From Streptomyces echinatus (GTDB lineage: Bacteria > Actinomycetota > Actinomycetes > Streptomycetales > Streptomycetaceae): a DNA stretch of 64,000 bases. Both the position numbers and the translations under genes were made by a program. Shown piece after piece: positions 17,567-26,601 of the stretch; within the stretch, counting starts at the first letter, position 1, and every line of letters begins with the position of its first letter. The notes below the pieces were generated by a model. That model did not search any database, was not told the origin of the DNA, and was given only the letters and a program-made list of their open reading frames with translations. The DNA is taken from the NCBI RefSeq assembly GCF_014203595.1, contig NZ_JACHJK010000003.1:575554-639553 (forward strand). Direction: 5' to 3'.

Positions 17567-18166
17567 TCACCGCAGCGTCTTCGCCCCGCTCGGAGGACGG
17601 GCCGCACGGTGGTTCAGCGAGCGGTTCAGCAGGACCCGGGCCCGTTCGAACGCCCGGGAGCGCATGCGCCTCCAGTCCGCGAGTTCGACGCGGTGCATGC
17701 GGCGCACGGAAGCCAGCTCGACCCCGCGGTAGGTGGCTTCGGGTTCGAGGTTGCCGACGATCGTCGAGACACGGAACCAGGCCCGCTGATCGCCGTAGAG
17801 GGTGCGCTGGGCGGCGGCGAGGCAGCCGTCCGTGTGCGCGCGTACCCGGTACCCGGTGGGCAGCGAGACCGACAGCTCGGCGGGGCCGGCGCCGAAGAGC
17901 GCCTCGCCGACCCGGCGCTGCTCGGCCTCGCCGCGCTGTCGCCCGCCGGGGCGCGGCGGTGTCAGTCCCTGGCGTTCGAGGCACCGGTCGGTGAGGTAGA
18001 GCTGCGCGGCCTTGATGGTGTCGTCCGCGGACAGCTCGATCCGGCCGGTCCGGTCGGTTCGGCCGGCACACCCGGACACCCAGCCCAGCAGACAGAGTGC
18101 GACGAGCACCGCGGGTACCGGCCGCAGCGGACGGGCAGGACGGGACGGCATCGGGGCGTCACCCAC
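17567..18166 (-). CDS. Putative lipoprotein of unknown function
   Basis: 199 residues (or 194 from a second ATG). A hydrophobic signal ending LLGWVSGC is a good lipobox. The mature part (ADDTIKAAQLYLTDRCLERQ, ELSVSLPTGYRVRAHTDGCL, AQRTLYGDQRAWFRVSTIV) is soluble, with two further Cys that could pair. I remember similar Streptomyces lipoproteins but no assigned function. It is convergent with the KASIII gene. Confidence 0.72.
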   Translation of the reverse strand: MGDAPMPSRPARPLRPVPAVLVALCLLGWVSGCAGRTDRTGRIELSADDTIKAAQLYLTDRCLERQGLTPPRPGGRQRGEAEQRRVGEALFGAGPAELSVSLPTGYRVRAHTDGCLAAAQRTLYGDQRAWFRVSTIVGNLEPEATYRGVELASVRRMHRVELADWRRMRSRAFERARVLLNRSLNHRAARPPSGAKTLR

Positions 18167-18995
18167 GTCCGTCGCCCGTCCCGGTGGCCCGGGCCGCGCC
18201 GAGGTCCGCCGCCCGGGCTGACCGGTGCTGGGTACTGGTGCATCGCATGGCGGGAGTCCCTGGGTGGTCGGTCGGGCCGAGGCAAGATCAACGTCCCACA
18301 GCCACGCTCCACCCCGGGCACCGCACCACCCGAAACGGTGATAAGTCGTACCGAAGGACCGCGAGCCGGCGGTCCGGCGGTCCGGCGGTCCGGCGGTCCG
18401 GCGGTCCGGCGGTCCGGCGGTCCGGGGCCGGGTACATGGAGGCTGCCCCGGCCCGCGTGGTGCGGTCCCACCTCGTGCACGGTGAGGGTGGACAGGTGTC
18501 CGGTGACGGGGAACGGGGGCTGTTCGGTGGCGTAGGAGTAGGTGCCGACGGTGTGGTCGCGATGGTGCCGCCGTCCTGGTTCGTCAGGCGACGGACCCGG
18601 CCGCCCTCGCCGAGTTCGCTCTCGGGCCGCCGGACGACGCACACTGACGGCCCCGGTTGAGCCCGTTTGGCGGGGCGCCGCCCGAGGTCGTCCGGCGGGG
18701 CACCCGTCCCAGTCCGTCCGATGGGGCACCCGCCCGGGCGGACGCCGTCCAGGATCTCGCCGCGCGGGCATACCGGATCCTCCGGTCGGCCCGTCACATC
18801 GGCGTGACTGCGAGGCATGAAAGTGATGCCTCCTTCCGGCGGTCGCCTCGTGACCGCGCGCCTCGGCCAGCGGGTCGGTGTAGGTGCCGTCCTCGGACCA
18901 CGTGGCGGTACTCGGCGACGCCGTTCGGCTGATCGGCCGCGGTCCGTGCGGCAAGGCCGCCGTCCGCGACGGAGCCCGGACCTTACGGTGGCGGC
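18167..18995. other. Long region without a supported gene
   Basis: About 830 bases. It contains the 8-base tandem repeat at 18366-18425. Reverse-strand fragments such as GTYSYATEQPPFPVTGHL and TATWSEDGTYTDPLAEARG look more protein-like than random but cannot be joined in one frame. Probably a decayed gene; no family recognised. Confidence 0.45.
18366..18425. repeat. Octanucleotide tandem repeat CCGGCGGT x7.5
   Basis: Seven exact copies of CCGGCGGT plus a half copy. The 8-base unit would frameshift any reading frame upon slippage. No spacers, so not a CRISPR array. Confidence 0.95.
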
Positions 18996-19955
18996 GTGTC
19001 GTATCTGGACCCGGAGTTCGAATCCCCCGAGCGGCGTTCCGCCCGGCGCGGCCCGCTGCTCATGGCACTCGCCGCGCTGGTGCCCGGCGCGCTGCTCGGC
19101 TGGATGGTGTACGAAGCGGTGGGCGGAGGTGGTTCGGGCGGCTCGCCACGCGCGAGCGTCCCCGCCTCGGCGGTGTCGCGGACGTCCGCAGCGGCCTCCT
19201 GGCCGGCGCGGTCCGCGTCGGCGCCGCCCTTCGCCTCGCCCGGCGACGACGCCAAGGCGGCCGCGACGGCGGGGTCCGGCCCGCTCGCGGGGAAGGTGAT
19301 CGTCATCGACCCCGGACACAACCCGGGCAACTTCCAGCACCCGACCGAGATCAATCGTCAGGTGGACATCGGAACGAACTGGAAGGAGTGCGACACCACA
19401 GGGACGTCCACGAAAGCCGGTTACACCGAGGCCGACTTCACCCTCGACGTGGCGCACCGGCTGGGCACCCTGCTGGAGCAGCAAGGTGCCACGGTGAAAC
19501 TGACCCGCGACGGGGACGCACCCCCTTGGGGGCCGTGCGTGACCGAGCGGGCGCAGATCGGCAACGAGGCACACGCCGATGCCGCCATCTCCATCCACGC
19601 CGACGACTCGGCCGAGGGCGACCGCGGCTTCCACGTGATCCTCCCGGGAACGGTGCACGCCGGAGCCGCCGACACCCGCCCGATCGTCGGCCCGTCCCAC
19701 GACCTCGGCGCCCGCGTCGCCGACTTCTTCCTGCGCGAGACCCGCCAGCCCGCGTCCAACTACGTCGGCGAGGGCACCGGGCTCGTGACGCGCACGGATC
19801 TCGGCGGCCTCAACTTGTCCACGGTCCCGAAGGTGTTCATCGAGTGCGGCAACATGCGTGACAGCAAGGACTCGGCGCTGCTGACCTACGGCGCCTGGCG
19901 GCAGAAGGCGGCGCAGGGGCTCTTCGAGGGCATCGCGGACTTCCTGAACCGATAG
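18996..19955 (+). CDS. N-acetylmuramoyl-L-alanine amidase (Amidase_3), membrane-anchored
   Basis: 319 residues from a GTG start. One N-terminal membrane segment (LLMALAALVPGALLGWMVYE) and a Ser/Ala-rich linker precede the catalytic domain. Amidase_3 zinc residues are visible: His in VIVIDPGHNPGN, Glu in KAGYTEADFTLDVA and His in DAAISIHADDS, with the catalytic Glu in KVFIECGNMRD. It cleaves the lactyl-peptide bond of peptidoglycan at the cell surface. TACGGT ends 6 bases before the GTG with no Shine-Dalgarno sequence, suggesting a leaderless mRNA. Confidence 0.9.
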   Translation: MSYLDPEFESPERRSARRGPLLMALAALVPGALLGWMVYEAVGGGGSGGSPRASVPASAVSRTSAAASWPARSASAPPFASPGDDAKAAATAGSGPLAGKVIVIDPGHNPGNFQHPTEINRQVDIGTNWKECDTTGTSTKAGYTEADFTLDVAHRLGTLLEQQGATVKLTRDGDAPPWGPCVTERAQIGNEAHADAAISIHADDSAEGDRGFHVILPGTVHAGAADTRPIVGPSHDLGARVADFFLRETRQPASNYVGEGTGLVTRTDLGGLNLSTVPKVFIECGNMRDSKDSALLTYGAWRQKAAQGLFEGIADFLNR

Positions 19956-20091
19956 CCACCCGCGCGAGGGCTGTCAGGGAGGTGCGCAGGTTGATCTCAT
20001 TGGCCAAGTCCGCCTCCTTCCACGTGCCGGCATGCCGCACCGGTGTGGGGGTCGCGGCCTGGGCGCGCCTTCCGCTCGATGCCCGGAGCTA

Positions 20092-20688
20092 CTACTCCAT
20101 CGCGTGACCGTAATGCGCGGCCAGTGCCGTCAAGTTCGGTTCGCCAAATTCTGCGCGCAGGGTGTTGAATGCTTCGGCTTTCTCATCACCAAATCGCCGG
20201 ACGAACTGGGCGTAGGCGGGCGCGGACAAGAATTTTGGCGGTGTGGTCTTGCTGTGGAATTTATCGGCATACATGACCAGCCTCTCCTCCGCGGTCTCGG
20301 CAAGATAATCGCACGGGGGCAGCGGAAGGCCTTGCGAGATGATGTCATGCTTCGTGAGACCTACGCCGGTATGGCAGGAGCAGAAGCGGCAGAGATGTTC
20401 GGGGTATTTCTCATTGCTGAGGATCTCATGACCGAGGATGCCGTGACGGATGTAGTTTCCGTGGTCGATGCGTCCGTCAACGTCGTAGAGGGAGTAGACC
20501 CCGATGTCATGAAGGAGGCAGCCCGCTCTCACCTGCGCTGGATCTACCTGCAAAGACGAACGAGCGATGAGCTGCTCGGCGATGGTCCAGACGATCTCAC
20601 AATGGGTGAAGACGAGATCGAGCGCCTCTTGCGTCGGCGCGTACTTCTCATGCAGGGCGCGGATTTCTTCAACACTGGGAAGGGACAC
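20092..20688 (-). CDS. HD-domain phosphohydrolase-like protein
   Basis: 198 residues. The HD signature reads FTHCEIVWTIAEQLI (first His), CLLHDIGVYS (HD pair) and HGILGHEILSNEKYP (later His), ending with a conserved-looking Asp in VMYADKFHSK. HD proteins hydrolyse phosphate esters of nucleotides or similar substrates with bound metal. I chose the GTG giving VSLPSVEEIRALHEKYAPTQ; the frame is open to another GTG at 20769. Third-position GC is lower than in neighbours, suggesting recent acquisition. It stands alone upstream of the ABC operon terminator. Confidence 0.8.
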   Translation of the reverse strand: MSLPSVEEIRALHEKYAPTQEALDLVFTHCEIVWTIAEQLIARSSLQVDPAQVRAGCLLHDIGVYSLYDVDGRIDHGNYIRHGILGHEILSNEKYPEHLCRFCSCHTGVGLTKHDIISQGLPLPPCDYLAETAEERLVMYADKFHSKTTPPKFLSAPAYAQFVRRFGDEKAEAFNTLRAEFGEPNLTALAAHYGHAME

Positions 20689-20867
20689 GCCCGGAGCGTA
20701 GCAAGGGCTGTTCGGACGGCGGCGGTCTCCACTGCTCCTGAAGACGGGAGCTCCCGGCAGGTCAACCACTACGGGGCTACGGCCACACGGCCATTGCCTG
20801 GTGCTGTGCGCTGAGATTGCCCTGACGGTGACGGTGGTGATACCGACCGGGCTTTTCTGTGTGCGAG

Positions 20868-20898
20868 GGTGGGCTCCTCCTGGCAGGAGGAGCCCACC
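20868..20898 (-). terminator. Hairpin after the ABC transporter operon
   Basis: Perfect 13-bp stem GGTGGGCTCCTCC / GGAGGAGCCCACC with a 5-base loop, 20 bases beyond the permease stop on the reverse strand. Confidence 0.8.
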
Positions 20899-20917
20899 GC
20901 GGGGTTGTGTGATGGGG

Positions 20918-23266
20918 TTATTCCGTGCGCAGGCCTTCCGGGCGCATCATCCGCAGCAGCGGCGGCAGGCTGAGCAGCGTGACCACGCCGACCACGGCCG
21001 CGCCCACCCCGGTCATGGTCAGGACGCTCGCCCAGTCCATGGCCACCGGTGTACGGGTCATCTTCAGCAGCACCGAGCCGAGGGTGATACCCACCGTCGT
21101 GGCCAGCACGAGGCCGAGTCCGACCGGGAGGGCCGTCTGCCACAGCACCGACAGGCTCAGCGTGCGGCGCCGGGTACCGAAGGCGACCAGAGCGGAGAGC
21201 AGCTTCCTGCGCTCGCGCAGCTGCTCCAGCTGGGAGACCAGCAGACTCGCACCGATCAGTGCCAGCACGAAGGCGGAACCGACGAGCAGGCCGGTGCGGA
21301 TGGAGGTGTACTTCACATCCTCCTCGGTCGCCGACCAGCTGTAGGCGCGTGCCAGAGGGTCGATCCGGGCAACGACGTTGCGTATGTGCTCCCTTGAGTC
21401 CGGCACCGAGGGGTCCAGACGCAGGTAGACGCCGTCCGAGAACAACGCGGGCACGGCCTTGGCGGGCAGGGCGGCGGGGGTGACCAGCAGACTGTTGGCG
21501 TCCTGCAGTGAGTCCTCGCGCGCGTCCACCACCCGCACGTTCGCCGGCACGGTCCACGGCGCCTCGATGCCGCGTTCGGTGGCGTCGTCGTACGACGGGT
21601 CGATGTAGAGCTTCCGGCCGGGCTTGAGCACGGCGATCTCGTCGGCATTGCTGGAGGAGGTGTAGTGGCTCCTGGTTCGCGTGACGAACACGTCGCCGTC
21701 CTTGCAGGAGGGCAGCGTGGCGAGTTCGCGGAGGGCGGTGCAGCCACCCACGGTCAGGCCGTTGCTGTTCTCCGGGTTGCGCCGCGCGTCTCCGTACTCC
21801 GAGATGGCCAGGGCGACCGCGGCTCGTACCCCCTTGGTGCCGGTGAATTCGCGCTCGACACCGGACAGCGGCTTGCGGTCGCTGAAGTCGACCTGCATCT
21901 GGACCCGGCCGGGGTCCTTGCCGGTGGCCTTGGTGTACTGGCTCTGCGTTCCCGTGAACAGCATCTGCAGGGCGATGGCTCCGGCCACGGCGACGGCGAT
22001 GCCGTTGACCATGCGGGCGGCCGTTCCGCTGCTCAGCTGCAGCCGCCGTACCGCGAGCTGCCAGGACAGCGCGCCCTTGCCGAGGCGGACGACGACCGCC
22101 TCCACCACCCAGGGGAGCAGCGCGGTGATGCCGATCAGCAGCAGCAGCACGCCGCCGATGACGAGGTACTGGTTGAAGTCGCCGTTCTCGTGGCCCTTGC
22201 CGATCATCGGGTAGAGCATCGTGAGGCCGGCCAGCGGTGGCAGGAGCCGCCACCACAGCCGGCGGCGTCGCTGCTTGGCCGCGCGCACGACGCCGAGCGG
22301 TTCCACCACGACGCCGCGCATCGCGAGCAGCGTGACGAGTACGGCGGCGATCGGGATCGCCACCGCGACCAGCGCGGCGAGCCCCGGGGAGGGATCGAGG
22401 TAGCTGGGCCAGACGCTCACGCCCAGCAACTCGGTGGAGCCCAGCGTCTGACGGCCGAGGAGGAAGAAGCCGCTGCCGATGACCAGGCCGAGCAGGGCTC
22501 CGGCGAGTGCCTCGCCCGCCGCGATCCGCCGGGTCATGTGGCTGTCCGAGCCGACCAGGCGCAGCGCGGCCAGCCGGCGGTCGCGGCGCTCGCCGCCGAA
22601 GCGGACGGCAGCGGCGATGAACACGGCGACCGGGGTCAGCAGCACCACGAACACGACCAGGACCATGAGCAGCAGCACCGGGTCGGTCTTCTCGGGTGTC
22701 GCGTCCGGCTTGCCGTACCCGGTCAGCCGGTGCACCGGGGAGGAGTCCGTGAGTTTCAGCCCCGAGGCGCCCGCGTAGTAGGCCAGTTCGTGGGAGCCGA
22801 TGAGTCCGCTCTCGCCGATCGTGCCGGTGATCTTGTAGGGCAGCCGCTCCCGCAGCAGCTTGGCGCCGTCCGAGGCGAGCAGCTCCTTGAGCGCGGGTGA
22901 GACCACCATCTCGCCCTTGCCCGGGAAGCTGTCGACCCCCGGGGGCAGCGGTGCCCGCTTGCCCTCGGGCTCGACGAGCCGGCCGCGGACGTCGACGTCG
23001 TGCCAGACGGTGTCGGTGGCGGCGATCAGGAAGGTGTCGTCGGCCTTCGGCGGGACCTTGTCGGAGTACGTGTAGTCGTACCGGGCGTCCTCCACCTTGT
23101 GGCGGGCGGCGAACACGTTGGGCAGGGCGGTGCACAGCAGGAGCAGTGCCACCCCGAGGCCGACGCCGACGGCGGTGAGCGTCATCCGGACCCAGCCCTC
23201 GCGTCCGCCGGTGACGGCGAAGCGGGCCCCCACGGCCAGGTCCCTGGCCCACTGCCTGGTGTTCAT
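20918..23266 (-). CDS. ABC transporter permease, FtsX/MacB type
   Basis: 782 residues. One N-terminal helix (MTLTAVGVGLGVALLLLCTA) is followed by a large extracytoplasmic loop, a four-helix FtsX block (PVLLLMVLVVFVVLLTPVAV, GEALAGALLGLVIGSGFFLL), a second extracellular domain with two Cys (GGCTALRELATLPSCKDG), and a second FtsX block (LLVGSAFVLALIGASLLVSQ). Two FtsX domains in one chain mark a MacB-like mechanotransmission or peptide/antibiotic exporter. It overlaps the ATPase gene by ATGA at 23263-23266, so the two are translationally coupled. Confidence 0.92.
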   Translation of the reverse strand: MNTRQWARDLAVGARFAVTGGREGWVRMTLTAVGVGLGVALLLLCTALPNVFAARHKVEDARYDYTYSDKVPPKADDTFLIAATDTVWHDVDVRGRLVEPEGKRAPLPPGVDSFPGKGEMVVSPALKELLASDGAKLLRERLPYKITGTIGESGLIGSHELAYYAGASGLKLTDSSPVHRLTGYGKPDATPEKTDPVLLLMVLVVFVVLLTPVAVFIAAAVRFGGERRDRRLAALRLVGSDSHMTRRIAAGEALAGALLGLVIGSGFFLLGRQTLGSTELLGVSVWPSYLDPSPGLAALVAVAIPIAAVLVTLLAMRGVVVEPLGVVRAAKQRRRRLWWRLLPPLAGLTMLYPMIGKGHENGDFNQYLVIGGVLLLLIGITALLPWVVEAVVVRLGKGALSWQLAVRRLQLSSGTAARMVNGIAVAVAGAIALQMLFTGTQSQYTKATGKDPGRVQMQVDFSDRKPLSGVEREFTGTKGVRAAVALAISEYGDARRNPENSNGLTVGGCTALRELATLPSCKDGDVFVTRTRSHYTSSSNADEIAVLKPGRKLYIDPSYDDATERGIEAPWTVPANVRVVDAREDSLQDANSLLVTPAALPAKAVPALFSDGVYLRLDPSVPDSREHIRNVVARIDPLARAYSWSATEEDVKYTSIRTGLLVGSAFVLALIGASLLVSQLEQLRERRKLLSALVAFGTRRRTLSLSVLWQTALPVGLGLVLATTVGITLGSVLLKMTRTPVAMDWASVLTMTGVGAAVVGVVTLLSLPPLLRMMRPEGLRTE

Positions 23267-23955
23267 ATGGCGCGCTCCACGTCGCGGGACTTGCCGTCGC
23301 GGACGACGATCTCGCGGTCGGAGTAGGCGGCCACGCGTGCCTCGTGGGTGACGAGGACGACGGCGGCGTTGGTGGAGCGGGCCGCGTCGGTCAGCAGTTC
23401 CATCACGCGTTCGCCGTTGAGGGAGTCCAGCGCGCCGGTGGGCTCGTCGGCGAACAGCAGGCGCGGCCCGGTGACCAGCGCGCGGGCTACGGCGACGCGC
23501 TGACCCTGGCCGCCGGAGACCTCGCCGGGCCGCTTGGCCTTGAGGTCGTCCACCTCCAGGCGCTCCATCCAGCCGAGCGCGGTCCGCTCGGCGTCCTTGC
23601 GGGAGGCGCCGTTCAGCCGCAGCGGCAGGGCCACGTTCTCCACACAGGTCAGCTCGGGCACCAGCTGGCCGAACTGGAACACGAACCCGAACTCGGAGCG
23701 GCGCAGCGCGCTGCGCTGGGCATCGCTCATCTTCGTCAGTTCACGCCCGTCGTAGGTGATCGACCCGGAGTCGGGCGGCACGATGCCCGCGAGACAGTGC
23801 AGGAGCGTCGACTTGCCGGAGCCGGAGGGGCCCATGATGGCGACGACCTCGCCCGAGTGGATGGAGAACTCGGCGCCGTCCAGCGCGTGGGTCGGGCCGT
23901 ACGCCTTGCGCAGGTCGTGCGCGGTGAGCAGGGAACCGGGGTGAGAAGTCGTCAT
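23263..23955 (-). CDS. ABC transporter ATP-binding protein (LolD/MacB type)
   Basis: 230 residues with complete nucleotide-binding motifs: Walker A GPSGSGKST, Q-loop in GFVFQFGQL, signature VSGGQGQRVAVARAL, Walker B LLFADEPTGALD and H-loop VLVTHEARVA. It partners the downstream FtsX-type permease and overlaps both neighbours by 4 bases, so PadR, ATPase and permease form one operon. Such small-NBD systems usually export peptides or antibiotics, or sense them. Confidence 0.95.
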   Translation of the reverse strand: MTTSHPGSLLTAHDLRKAYGPTHALDGAEFSIHSGEVVAIMGPSGSGKSTLLHCLAGIVPPDSGSITYDGRELTKMSDAQRSALRRSEFGFVFQFGQLVPELTCVENVALPLRLNGASRKDAERTALGWMERLEVDDLKAKRPGEVSGGQGQRVAVARALVTGPRLLFADEPTGALDSLNGERVMELLTDAARSTNAAVVLVTHEARVAAYSDREIVVRDGKSRDVERAI

Positions 23956-24476
23956 CGGGTCACAGCCTCACTGAGTTTGTCGAGTCGCGCGGCGGTCAGC
24001 TCCAGCCAGCGCAGGTCGGCTTCAAGGTGGAACAGGGCGTGGTCGCAGATCAGCTGGTCCGCCAGGTCGCCCTTGCGCTTGCGGTCGGTCAGGATCCGCA
24101 TGCTGCGCAGGTGCTCGGCCCGCTGGGTGTCGAGGATCTCGGCGGCGTCGCGCCGGGTGAGCAGGGCGAGGACGACCTTGGTGTAGAGGGTCGACTGGAG
24201 GTATTCCTCCGGCTTCTCCGGCGTCGCCAGCCACCGCTGTACGTCGGTGATGCCGGCGTCGGTGATCGCGTAGCGTTTGCGCTCGGGACCCCCGCCCGCC
24301 TCGATCCCGTCGACCTCGACGAGCCCGTGCTTCAGCAGCCGGGACATCGTCGAGTAGACCTGGCCGTAGTGCAGCGGCCGGTCGTGACCGAACTTCTCGT
24401 CGAAGGCCCGCTTCAGGTCGTAGCCGTGGCGCGGGCCGGACTCCAGGAGCCCTAGGAGGGTGTGACCGATGGACAT
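23952..24476 (-). CDS. PadR-family transcriptional regulator
   Basis: 174 residues. The N-terminal winged helix (GHTLLGLLESGPRHGYDLKR, YGQVYSTMSRLLKHGLVEVD) and the C-terminal helical dimerisation part are typical of PadR proteins. It is the first gene of the operon with the ABC ATPase and permease (ATGA overlap). A pair of GTGTATAC repeats lies directly upstream, fitting ligand-responsive autorepression of an exporter by its own substrate. Confidence 0.92.
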   Translation of the reverse strand: MSIGHTLLGLLESGPRHGYDLKRAFDEKFGHDRPLHYGQVYSTMSRLLKHGLVEVDGIEAGGGPERKRYAITDAGITDVQRWLATPEKPEEYLQSTLYTKVVLALLTRRDAAEILDTQRAEHLRSMRILTDRKRKGDLADQLICDHALFHLEADLRWLELTAARLDKLSEAVTR

Positions 24477-24494
24477 GCGAGCACTCTACACACC

Positions 24495-24515
24495 GTGTAT
24501 ACCCTCTGTGTATAC
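24495..24515. promoter_or_regulatory. Putative PadR operator
   Basis: Two direct copies of GTGTATAC (24495-24502 and 24508-24515), each containing the palindrome GTATAC, 19-39 bases upstream of the padR start. PadR operators commonly contain ATAC/GTAT halves. The site overlaps the likely promoter. Confidence 0.65.
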
Positions 24516-24737
24516 ACACTGCGTTTAGGACGTGGCGGGAGGGAGGGCTGTGCGGGTGAGGGAGCCGGGAGTGCCGATCGTCACGGTTCGGAAAACAGAC
24601 GGACGCCGGGGGCAGCAGCTTCCTGACGCGTCTTGGAAAAAAGTTGTGGGCCGTTGTCGAATCGGCCGCGTCCCGTTCGACGTCATGATGTGCGGCGGCT
24701 CGCCGCACGGTGACGCGACAACGTGACGAGGAACCAC

Positions 24738-25382
24738 GTGGATCAACTGCTGAAAGTCATGAACTTCAACGTCTCGAGCGACGGAATCGGTGCCGGCGAG
24801 CACCAGAGTTTCGAGACTCCGTTCGGCCTCGAGCATCCCGAGAGGCTGTTCGCCTGGGCCGGAGCCACGGCGAGCTGGCCCATGCGCACCGACCCAGGAG
24901 GGAGCCGGGGCCTCGACGACTACTTCACGCGGGACTTCGCACGCAACATCGGTGCCGAGATCATGGGCCGCAACAAATTCGGCCCCCAGCGCGGGCCCTG
25001 GCAGGACCATGAGTGGCGCGGCTGGTGGGGAGAGGAGCCCCCGTTCCGCACACCGGTGTTCGTCATGACCCACCACACGCGTCCGTCGTTCACGCTCTCC
25101 GACACCACGTTCCACTTCGTCGACGGCGACCCGGCGACGGTCCTCGAACAGGCGAGGGAAGCGGCGCAGGGCAAGGACGTCCGACTCGGCGGCGGGGTCA
25201 GCACCGTCCGGCAGTTCCTCGACGCCGACCTCGTCGACACCATGCACGTGGCGGTCTCGCCGATAAAGCTCGGATCTGGACTACGACTCTGGGAGTCCCC
25301 CGACGAGCTGCTGGACCGGTTCCATCTGGAGGCCGTGCCCAGCCCGAGCGGCGTGACGCACCACTTGTTCTGGCGACGGTGA
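24738..25382 (+). CDS. Dihydrofolate reductase-family protein (RibD C-terminal-like), first copy
   Basis: 214 residues from a GTG with GAGGAA just upstream. The order MNFNVSSDGIGAG, AEIMGRNKFGPQ, PVFVMTHHTRPSF, VRLGGGVSTVRQFLDADLVD and MHVAVSPIKLGSGLRLW matches the RibD-C/DHFR-like family, whose members bind NADPH; the specific reaction is unknown. Alternative starts are GTG 24723 and ATG 24759. A second, divergent family member lies at 34714-35277. Confidence 0.82.
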   Translation: MDQLLKVMNFNVSSDGIGAGEHQSFETPFGLEHPERLFAWAGATASWPMRTDPGGSRGLDDYFTRDFARNIGAEIMGRNKFGPQRGPWQDHEWRGWWGEEPPFRTPVFVMTHHTRPSFTLSDTTFHFVDGDPATVLEQAREAAQGKDVRLGGGVSTVRQFLDADLVDTMHVAVSPIKLGSGLRLWESPDELLDRFHLEAVPSPSGVTHHLFWRR

Positions 25383-25502
25383 CGCACGGACCCACTCTGG
25401 GTCGGCTGAAAAAGCCTGGTCAGGCACTCGCCGAGGACCAGCCCTTCAGCCGATGCACCCTGATCAAGGGTTGAAGGCGAATTCTGACGCCTACAGTCCC
25501 GC

Positions 25503-25542
25503 CTCGATGGCCCGCCGCCCGCACGGACGGCGGGCCATCGAG
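25503..25542. terminator. Strong 15-bp hairpin
   Basis: Perfect stem CTCGATGGCCCGCCG / CGGCGGGCCATCGAG with a 10-base loop, 120 bases after the DHFR-family stop and before the small ORF at 25628. No T-run. Confidence 0.7.
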
Positions 25543-25627
25543 TCACGCCCCCGTAGCGGCTGGGAGAGGTGCTGCCCCGACTCTTCCAGCCGTGCTCATA
25601 CTCGGACCGTAGCCCTCCCAAACGTCC

Positions 25628-25870
25628 ATGCTGGGGCACACGGGCGAGTCCGTCGGTCGCGCCCTCGGCCGCATCACGCTCTTCCGGTGGGCCGGCTGGC
25701 TCAGGCACCTGGGCGTGGAGGTACCGAACTCGCGCGTCTGGACGAGACTGGAACTCCCCGAGGACCTCTCCGAAGAGGCTCGCCTCGCCGTGATCGACCT
25801 CGACCCGACCGCCGACGAGGTCCGTGGACGACTCCTGCACTGGGACGAGACCACGAAGACATGGAGGTAG
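25628..25870 (+). CDS. Small hypothetical protein
   Basis: 80 residues from an ATG without a clear ribosome binding site. The sequence (GRITLFRWAGWLRHLGVEVP, RLELPEDLSEEARLAVIDLD, EVRGRLLHWDETTKTWR) is compositionally protein-like, acidic at the end, and lacks membrane segments. It may be the 3' part of a longer gene whose 5' end is lost. I do not recognise a family. Confidence 0.45.
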   Translation: MLGHTGESVGRALGRITLFRWAGWLRHLGVEVPNSRVWTRLELPEDLSEEARLAVIDLDPTADEVRGRLLHWDETTKTWR

Positions 25871-25937
25871 CAGCCCCAGCCTGGGGGGCCTGACCTTGCC
25901 GACCGCGATTCGGCCGTAGCCGAGAAAAAAAGTTGGG

Positions 25938-25956
25938 CTGCACCAGCCTGGTGCAG
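25938..25956. promoter_or_regulatory. Near-perfect 19-base palindrome upstream of GNAT gene
   Basis: CTGCACCAG and CTGGTGCAG flank a single central C, ending 13 bases before the GNAT start. Size and position fit a dimeric repressor operator; it could also form a very tight hairpin. The regulator is not evident. Confidence 0.55.
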
Positions 25957-25969
25957 GCATGATCGACGC

Positions 25970-26533
25970 GTGGACATCTACCTGCAGACCGAGCGTCTGA
26001 CCCTTCGCCGCTTCACCGCTGACGACGCGGACCTGCTGATCGAGCTGGACAGCGACCCGGCGGTGATGCGGTACCTGACCGGCGGCAGTCCGACCGCGCC
26101 GGAGATCGTCCGCGAGCGTCAACTGCCGAACATACTCGCCGGCTACGAGAAGTGGGGCGGTGACCTCGGACTGTTCGCCGCGCACGAGAAGGAGGGCGGC
26201 GCGTTCATCGGCTGGTTCATCCTGCGTCCCGAGCCGGACGGCCCGCTGGACGAGGTCGAACTCGGCTACCGGCTCCGGCAGGCGGCTTGGGGCAAGGGCT
26301 ATGCCACCGAGGGCTCCCGGGCCCTGCTGGTCAAGGCCTTCACAGGACTCGGTGTGCGCATGGTCTGGGCTGAGACGATGTCCGTGAACCTCGGTTCGCG
26401 CAACATCATGGAGAAGCTCGGAATGACGCTCGCGGACACCATTCCCACTCCCCCGGACATGGAGATGATCGAAGGCTCCGAGTTCGGAGGCGTGCGGTAC
26501 GAGATCACCAAGCAGCAGTGGGAGCAGCAGTAG
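25970..26533 (+). CDS. GNAT-family N-acetyltransferase (RimJ/RimL type)
   Basis: 187 residues from a GTG. TERLTLRRFTADDADLLIEL and PAVMRYLTGG are the RimJ/RimL opening; ELGYRLRQAAWGKGYATEGS holds the acetyl-CoA pyrophosphate loop (R/Q-x-x-G-x-G/A) and MSVNLGSRNIMEKLGMTLAD the N-x-x-S-x-x-x-x-E-K-x-G-F-like motif. Acetylates an amino group of a protein, amino acid or drug; the substrate is not predictable. A 19-base palindrome overlaps the promoter region. Confidence 0.9.
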   Translation: MDIYLQTERLTLRRFTADDADLLIELDSDPAVMRYLTGGSPTAPEIVRERQLPNILAGYEKWGGDLGLFAAHEKEGGAFIGWFILRPEPDGPLDEVELGYRLRQAAWGKGYATEGSRALLVKAFTGLGVRMVWAETMSVNLGSRNIMEKLGMTLADTIPTPPDMEMIEGSEFGGVRYEITKQQWEQQ

Positions 26534-26601
26534 CCTCTGCGGCAACGGGCGACCGAGGGCCCCGTTGGGTGCGCGTTCAACCCGGGCCTACCATCGCGCA
26601 C

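Noticed and set aside
21665..22900. Forward ORF of 411 codons opposite the ABC permease
   Set aside because: Shadow: the reverse frame has full FtsX topology; this frame is His/Gln/Glu-rich without any motif.
24920..26545. Reverse ORF of 541 codons
   Set aside because: Crosses three supported forward genes and their spacers; no motif.
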